Shown here: piece by piece, positions 58,503 to 64,000 of the stretch
Layout: each line of letters begins with the position of its first letter
Position numbering within the stretch: the first letter of the stretch is position 1
NCBI GenBank assembly: GCA_948567375.1
Contig: OX419756.1
Location: 34,636,552-34,700,551, forward strand
Source of the DNA: Lunularia cruciata
Lineage: Eukaryota > Streptophyta > Marchantiopsida > Lunulariales > Lunulariaceae
Direction of reading: 5' to 3'
DNA length: 64,000 nt
The notes under the pieces: generated by a model
What the model saw: only the letters and a program-made list of their open reading frames with translations
Told to the model about the DNA's origin: nothing
The model's database searches: none
Translations under genes and position numbers: made by a program

Positions 58503-59520
58503 TCAGGGAGTATATCTACGTAGAAGGGAGACATGGAACACTGGATGGATCTTCATGTGTGGTGGTAGCTCAAGGTGATAGGCCACAGCGCCGATGCAAC
58601 GAAGAATCGAGAAAGGCCCAATAAAATGAGGTTTGAGCTTATGAGGTCCAACTAATGTGAGGTTGGTTGTCGATAGCCACACTTGATCCCCAACATTGAA
58701 CTCCATGTGCCTACGGTGTGCATCAGCATACTGCTTTTGTCAATTTTGTGCAATCTATAATCTGTGCTTGGCGCTCTCCACACCTTGTTGGATTCTAGAA
58801 ACAAATGTGTTGACTGCATCAACCTTGGTAGCCATTGGACGGATCTTCATCAAGCTAGAAGGTGTGAAGAGATGCTCACCATACATGAGGAAGAAAAAAG
58901 TGACCTCTTGGGTGGATGCATTCACTGAATTGTTGTAAGCAAATTCCACCAATGGGAGTAGGGTGCCTCACCTCTCTTGCTCTTCTAAGGTGAAGCCGCA
59001 TAACATGTCTTCAATCGTGCGATTAGCCCGCTCTGTTTGGCCATCTATTTGTGGGTGGTAAGCTGTGGACATGGCCAACTTGGTTTTGAAGAAACCAAAG
59101 AGTGTTTGCCAAAACAAACTGGTGAATTGGGTGCCTCTATCGGTGATGAGTACTCTAGACAAGCCATGGTGAGCAAAGACTGCATCTAAGTATAATTGAG
59201 CTAATTGTGGAGCGGTCACCTCCTTGGTGGTAGGGCGTACATGAATCATTTTGCTAAGCCAGTCCACAAAGACCACGATGGAGTCAAACCTTGAGGTGGT
59301 CTTGGGTAATTCACAGACGAGATCCATACTCACTTGTTCCCAACATTGGGTAGGAGTGGAGAGAAGTTGAAGGAGCCCTGCAGGAGCTTGATTATAAGCT
59401 TTATTTTGTTGTCAAAGTAGGCAGCTACGCACATAGTCCATCACATCATTGCTCATTTTGGGCCAATAGTAGTGACGCTTGACTGCATCCAAGGTCTTGT
59501 CCACTCCGACATGAGCTGCA
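58503..59520 (-). pseudogene. Integrase of chromovirus copy B
   Basis: The minus strand shows the N-terminal zinc domain (HVGVDKTLDAVKRHYYWP near 59,500, with the last Cys lost to a TGA). The catalytic core follows at 58,968-59,333: SMDLV, LITDRGTQF and HPQIDGQTERANRTIED give Asp, Asp and Glu. The last part ([26 protein letters not shown]; 58,503-58,706) is the GPY/F-type C-terminal region. The core residues are intact, but stops separate the parts. Confidence 0.85.
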
Positions 59521-59639
59521 ATGGCCAAATCATGACATTCCGCTAGAATGGTGGTGCGTAATTCTAGGACATTTGGGATCCATAATCTGCCATCCCAAAA
59601 GGTGAGTCCTTGAGTGCTAGTGACACCTTTGGATGATTA

Positions 59640-61351
59640 CGCTTCTACAATCTATGGATCAGTTTTTGTAGCAGCTAGAATCTCTGGCCAGAATTCAAGG
59701 TTAATCTTAACCTCTGCCACCAAGTTGTTTGCTATTGGCATGCGGGTGAATGCATCTGCAAGTTGCTTTTTACCTTCCACATAGGTGATTGTCATGTTGA
59801 AGCATTGTCGCCACTCTGCCTACTGAATTTAGCAACGAGATAGATCCTTTTGCGTCTCAAGGTAGACTAGAGGTTTGTGGTCAGTCTCTACTACAAATGA
59901 CTTCTCGCCCAGATAGTGCTTCCAATGCTTGGTTACTAGAATGATGGCCAACTCTTCTCATTTTGTGGTGTGGTAGTTGCGCTCTGCTGGTAATAAATTT
60001 CAAGAGAAATATGCAATTGGATGTCATCCGTCATGCCACTCTTGTTGTAGGACTGCTCCTAATGCTATGCCTGATGCATCTATAGCCAACTTGATTGGAC
60101 GTTTTGGGTCATACCACTTCAAGATCGGTGCATGTAGCAAGGCGGCTTTCAATTCTTGAAAAGCCAACTCTTGTGCAATTCCCCATGTCCACTTCTTCCC
60201 CTTGCCAAGTAGTGTCGTTAAAGGCTGTGCAACCTTGGAGAAGTCCTTGACAAATCTACGATAGAATCCCGTCAACCCCAAGAAGCTCTTAAGTTGAGTC
60301 TGATCTTCTGGAGCACTCCATTTTTGAATGACCTCTATTTTATCTATCAATACTTGAATGCCCTCTTCACTTACTCTATGCCCCAAGTAGTCTACTTCCA
60401 ACTTGCCAAACTCACACTTTGAGATTTTGGCGTACAATTGATTCTGTCTTAGAATCTGGAGGACCTCTTGTAGATGTTGTTTGTGTTCTGTCATCAACTA
60501 CTATATACTAAGATATCATCCAAGAAGACGATAACAGACTTATCCAAGTATGGATGAAATATGTCATTCATTAGACTCATGAAAGTGGCAGGTGCATTGG
60601 TGAGGCCAAAAGGCATCACAAGATACTCAAAGTGGCCATACTTGGTTCAAAAGGCAGTATTGTACACATCCTCCTTTGCAATTTGGATTTGATTGTAACC
60701 ACTCCGCAAGTCCAATTTGGTGAAGTATCTTGCTCCATGGAGTTGATCAAACAGGTCATCCATGCAAGGTAAGGGGTATTTGTTCTTCACTGTTTGTTGA
60801 TTGAGACCCCAATAGTCAATGCACATGCGCATTGTACCATCCTTCTTTTTCACAAACAAGACAGGGGCCCCATATGGTGATATGCTAGGTTGGATGAACC
60901 CTTTCTGTAGCATCTCCTCAATTTGAGTCTTACATTCCTCCAACTCATGAGGTGATAGGCGATATGGGGCCTTACAAGGAGGTGTCTTCCCCGAGAGTGT
61001 CTTAATTTTGTGATCTACTCGCCTTTTTGGTGGTAATCTTGAGGGTAGATCATCAGGAAAGACATCTTGAAACTCATCTCCCACTTCATCCTTCAATTTC
61101 TCAGGAATTTTTCCATTGAGTTGTGCACTCTGGACTTCTCTTATTAGACCCATAAAACATCTATCGGTCTTACAGACAGTTGTTGTTCCTATGATATATA
61201 GAGGTAGTTTTTGCTTGTGTGATTTTTCTTTAATCACAATGATTGACCATTGGTGGGTTCTCACTAATTTCTTCCTCCAATCCACCATAGGGTTGTACTT
61301 CTCCATCCATGGCATACCTAAAATTGCATCATAACAAGCTAATTGTATCAC
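59640..61351 (-). pseudogene. Reverse transcriptase and RNase H of chromovirus copy B
   Basis: RT occupies 60,497-61,351 ([38 protein letters not shown]) and continues through [10 protein letters not shown] at about 60,500-60,545. A one-base deletion then shifts into the frame at 60,024-60,497 ([48 protein letters not shown]). The last block begins RNase H, which runs on to about 59,640 in a more broken form. Catalytic Asp residues are retained. Confidence 0.85.
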
Positions 61352-61600
61352 TCACCACTCAATTGCTTCCTGATATTCTCCTGCAGAGAGGGTTACCAGT
61401 CTAGGTAATGATTCAATCCTCTCTGTTTGCCCATTAGGTAACTCTGCTTCTTCACTCCCATCTCTCTCTAGATCCATTCCCAATCTTATTGCAATAGAGC
61501 AAGACAAGAAATTCTCTATTGCTCTTGGATCTATTAATACTCTTACTTGATTACCTTCTAGGATTCCATTCACAACAATCAATTGTGAGGTTGCCTTTCA
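61352..61600 (-). pseudogene. Aspartic protease of chromovirus copy B, active site damaged
   Basis: The frame matches copy A's protease (NGILEGNQVRVLID) but reads DPRAIENF where copy A has DPGATENF. Gly to Arg and Thr to Ile at the active-site turn would inactivate the enzyme; both fit single transitions. Confidence 0.75.
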
Positions 61601-61639
61601 AGATCTTTGCATATTATTCTTCTTTCTTCCTTGCTTCTC

Positions 61640-62760
61640 TGCTTCCTTATTGAGCTAGTAAGGCCACAAGGTACATTTATTGGCAATCTTTGTTTTCCAA
61701 AGTGATTTCCACCTCCTCTTCTTCAATGTGCCTCTCCATGTTGTTCAATGATCACCTTTATGAAGGCCGAGGGCCTCTGGGGAAATGAGTGCGACAATTG
61801 GTAGATATGTGCCCAATATGGCCACAATTGTAACAACAGCGTTGTTCTCCTTGAGTCCCTTCTCCTCATGGGACTCCATCTCTTTGTTCTTCTACCCGTC
61901 CACACTCCCCTTGAAGCGGTCGTGCTCCTCAATCCCGGAATCAAAGGTTGCCCAATTCCATCGGTACTGGTCCACCCATGTGTGGCATTTCTGCCCAATA
62001 ATGTTGAGGTGGAACCACTCCTTCACCTCCACCTAATGCTCCTACTATTCTCTATGCACAAGCAATGGCTTCAAATACCGTGCGAGGATTTTGCACCATG
62101 ACTTCTTGGCGAATCCGCTCTTTCAACCCTTGTTTGAAATTGTCAAGAGCCTCTGCTGGACTCATGTCGGTAATTTCAACTTGTAGATCCAGAAATGCCT
62201 CCACATACTCTTGTACGCTATTCTTCTATCTTAATCCCCATAATCAGGTTTGAGCCATCTGCACAAAATCCACCGATTGAAAATTCTTCAACAGTCCTTC
62301 TTGCATTGCTGTCCATGTGACCTCCCTTCTCTCTACCAACATGGATCATTCCCAAGCATCATACCATGTGAGGGCTTTATTGGTCAAGTATCCACATGCA
62401 AACACGCCTGCAGCATGCTCTGTGATCTCTGTTGAGAACAATCAAAAATATCCATTCATTCTCGAGATCCAATTTTCCACTACTCCCATCGTACGCTACC
62501 CCTTGTAAGGCTCAATGTTGCAGGTCTTCTTCATCCGGAGTAGCAATGTGGCTTCATCATTGATAGGGTTTGTAGGCACGGGTGCCTCTCCAAGTACTTC
62601 AGCCGCAAGTATTGGTTTTGAGATGGCTCTTCTTCTTGCATGGCTTGATCGTTCCGGAGGATCTGCACTTGACTTTGTAATGTCTCCATGGTCATCTTAA
62701 TCTCTCTAAATTCATTCAACATCCCTTGCATTCCTTGCACCAGCTCTTGCAATTACGGAT
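61640..62760 (-). pseudogene. Gag of chromovirus copy B
   Basis: Same layout as copy A: an N-terminal glutamine-rich part (MQELVQGMQGMLNEFREI near 62,750), a capsid region around 62,100-62,260, and a CCHC zinc knuckle CYNCGHIGHISTNC near 61,788-61,835. Frameshifts and stops interrupt it. Confidence 0.72.
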
Positions 62761-62797
62761 CCATGGTTCTTGTAACACTCAATTGCTAATGTCTACT

Positions 62798-63230
62798 TCA
62801 ATACACAGTCAATATAATCACTCTAAAAGGCGCACAAACTATTGGAACTACCATTGGGACCTCAGAAGCTATCACTCGTTGATAATACTCCTCACCAAAA
62901 TTCCTAACCATAAAATCTCTAAACATCACTTTTGGTCTCACTACATAATGGATTTCTACTTGAGTGTTGAAAGGGAGAGGATTTGGGACATTCATATCCA
63001 TATTATCATAATAGAATGTAGATTGTCAAATCCCACTCTCTGTCATATATCACCATAGGTAGAATCACTAGGTTTGGTGAGTTCATCACTTTGTCCATGA
63101 ATTTTGCACCAAAGTGATAAACTTGTGATACCTTCATCTACTCACGCTGGATGTACATAATCTTGATGTGGAATGGGTTTGAGAATAGAAAGCTAGGTGC
63201 GGGAAATTGTCCTCCCGGCGCATCCATCCC
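62798..63230 (-). pseudogene. Leader ORF pair of chromovirus copy B
   Basis: Counterpart of 2762-3191 in copy A, with the same duplicated FGxE...RV pattern. The first of the two is open for 67 codons (62,798-63,001). Confidence 0.45.
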
Positions 63231-63354
63231 ATCCGCTCTCTAAAGTCCTTCCTAAGTCTAGCAATTACTCTATGTTCTCCACCTCAAATTACTCAGTTTC
63301 AGTAGTTCCTGCTATTCCAAGAGGGGTGATCCACTCTCTTGGACTAAAACACTT

Positions 63355-63366
63355 GCTCTGATACCA
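63355..63366 (-). other. Primer binding site, initiator tRNA-Met type (copy B)
   Basis: Minus strand TGGTATCAGAGC, the exact usual plant iMet-tRNA complement, one base from the LTR end at 63,368. Confidence 0.88.
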
Positions 63367-63367
63367 T

Positions 63368-64000
63368 TGTAATACTCTGAGGACAAGAGAGAGAAAACAC
63401 AGATTGCAAACTCTAACATTTGATGCCCCAAAGGAGCACCTTCTCTTTATTATATAGACAAAGAGGATCTCCTCCAAGGAAGCTCCACCATAGGATTAGG
63501 GACACAGATAGGTGACATGTTAGCAAGCTCCACCCTTGGATTACTTACTTGGATGGGTGACATGTCTGGTCTAGGTCCTATCTGGTTGGTCAAACAAGCT
63601 TTGATCGGAGGGAATCTTTTAGGGAATCTTCCTATAGGAATCTCATAATCACGTGAGTAAGATACCGTTGGAAAGCTCTCAACAAGACAAAGCAGGGGGG
63701 AGGGATGGCTAGCCTTCCTTTCATGGGGGGGGGGGGAATCCGCACATTTTCAAGGCCTAATACATTTGTTTAGGCCTCCAATATTGCCTTCAAAGATTTC
63801 AAGTATATTTCAGTTCCTACTCTATTAGTAGAAGTCCCCTTTTTGGTGATACCTCTTTCTGATCTGTTTAGGCCATCATGTGTAACATCCTTTCAGATAT
63901 TACCAAACCAATTCTCACCTTTAAATCATATATCTAGCTATTGGTTCTAAGGTTCTCAAGTCTATTTCGGTTTCTGACCTATTAGTAGAAGTACTCTTTT
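63368..64000 (-). repeat. 5' LTR of chromovirus copy B (truncated by window edge)
   Basis: Begins TGTAATACTCTGAGG on the plus strand and is colinear with the 3' LTR at 57,494. The last hundred or so bases fall outside the window. A run of 12-13 G lies near 63,725. Confidence 0.9.

Larger units (their letters stand above)
57494..64000 (-). mobile_element. Ty3/gypsy chromovirus, copy B (nearly complete, runs off right edge)
   Basis: Minus-strand element of which about 6.5 kb is in the window: 3' LTR (57,494-58,235), polypurine tract, chromodomain, integrase, RNase H, RT, protease, Gag, leader, primer binding site and most of the 5' LTR. It is the same family as copy A. The two LTRs differ at only a few percent by eye, so the insertion is younger than the methyltransferase-bearing element. 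Frameshifts in RT and chromodomain and a mutated protease site make it defective. It inserted into a LINE reverse transcriptase; GGTTT at 57,489-57,493 should be the target duplicate. Confidence 0.92.

Noticed and set aside
1-64000. Fungal origin of the window, suggested by the Harbinger family
   Set aside because: The plant-type CGI-58 gene, the iMet primer sites and the methyltransferase-bearing Ty3 element point to a streptophyte.
1-64000. tRNA, rRNA, snRNA genes or CRISPR arrays
   Set aside because: No cloverleaf, rRNA segment or regularly spaced repeat array was recognised on either strand by eye. A tRNAscan-SE and Infernal run would be decisive.

Overview
The window looks like nuclear DNA of a streptophyte, most likely a charophyte alga or a non-seed land plant. 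The reasons are a plant-type CGI-58/ABHD5 homologue that can be spliced into 419 codons, short GT-AG introns, plant-style Ty3/gypsy elements primed by initiator tRNA-Met, and a BK-type potassium channel gene, a class I do not know from flowering plants. The species cannot be named from the sequence alone.

Layout. 1-4.07 kb: right part of a minus-strand Ty3/gypsy chromovirus (copy A), inserted into a dead PIF/Harbinger transposase (4.07-5.0 kb). 5-11 kb: decayed sequence with GC-rich islands, an unrecognised ORF and a broken minus-strand protein with a coiled coil. 11.1-13.8 kb: a non-LTR retrotransposon (LINE) with a C-terminal zinc motif and restriction-like endonuclease. 14.5-18.1 kb: the intact nine-exon CGI-58-like gene. 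18-21.3 kb: nothing recognised. 21.3-30.7 kb: a heavily mutated Ty3/gypsy element whose polyprotein, in order, held Gag, protease, a C5-cytosine DNA methyltransferase, reverse transcriptase/RNase H, integrase and a PHD finger. 32.9-36.25 kb: a second copy of the 11 kb LINE family on the minus strand. 38.5-47.1 kb: an 18-exon minus-strand BK-type channel gene, reconstructed with consistent phases to 1,179 codons. 50.8-52.6 kb: a probable small multi-exon gene of unknown function. 53.6-54.5 kb: a proline-rich ORF. 55.3-57.5 kb: two tandem pieces of a different LINE. 57.5-64 kb: chromovirus copy B, inserted into that LINE and running off the right edge.

The main point of interest is the 21.3-30.7 kb element. 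It combines a chromatin writer (DNA methyltransferase) and a chromatin reader (PHD finger) in one retrotransposon polyprotein. DNA methyltransferase capture by LTR retrotransposons has been described in charophytes and dinoflagellates, so the principle is known; the family, its PHD finger and this host context may not be. This copy is dead: most lesions in its catalytic motifs fit G-to-A or C-to-T transitions, as expected for DNA that was heavily methylated for a long time.

The two clear host genes appear independent: a lipid-metabolism acyltransferase/hydrolase and a voltage- and ligand-gated potassium channel, both islands between transposable elements. No RNA gene or CRISPR array was recognised.
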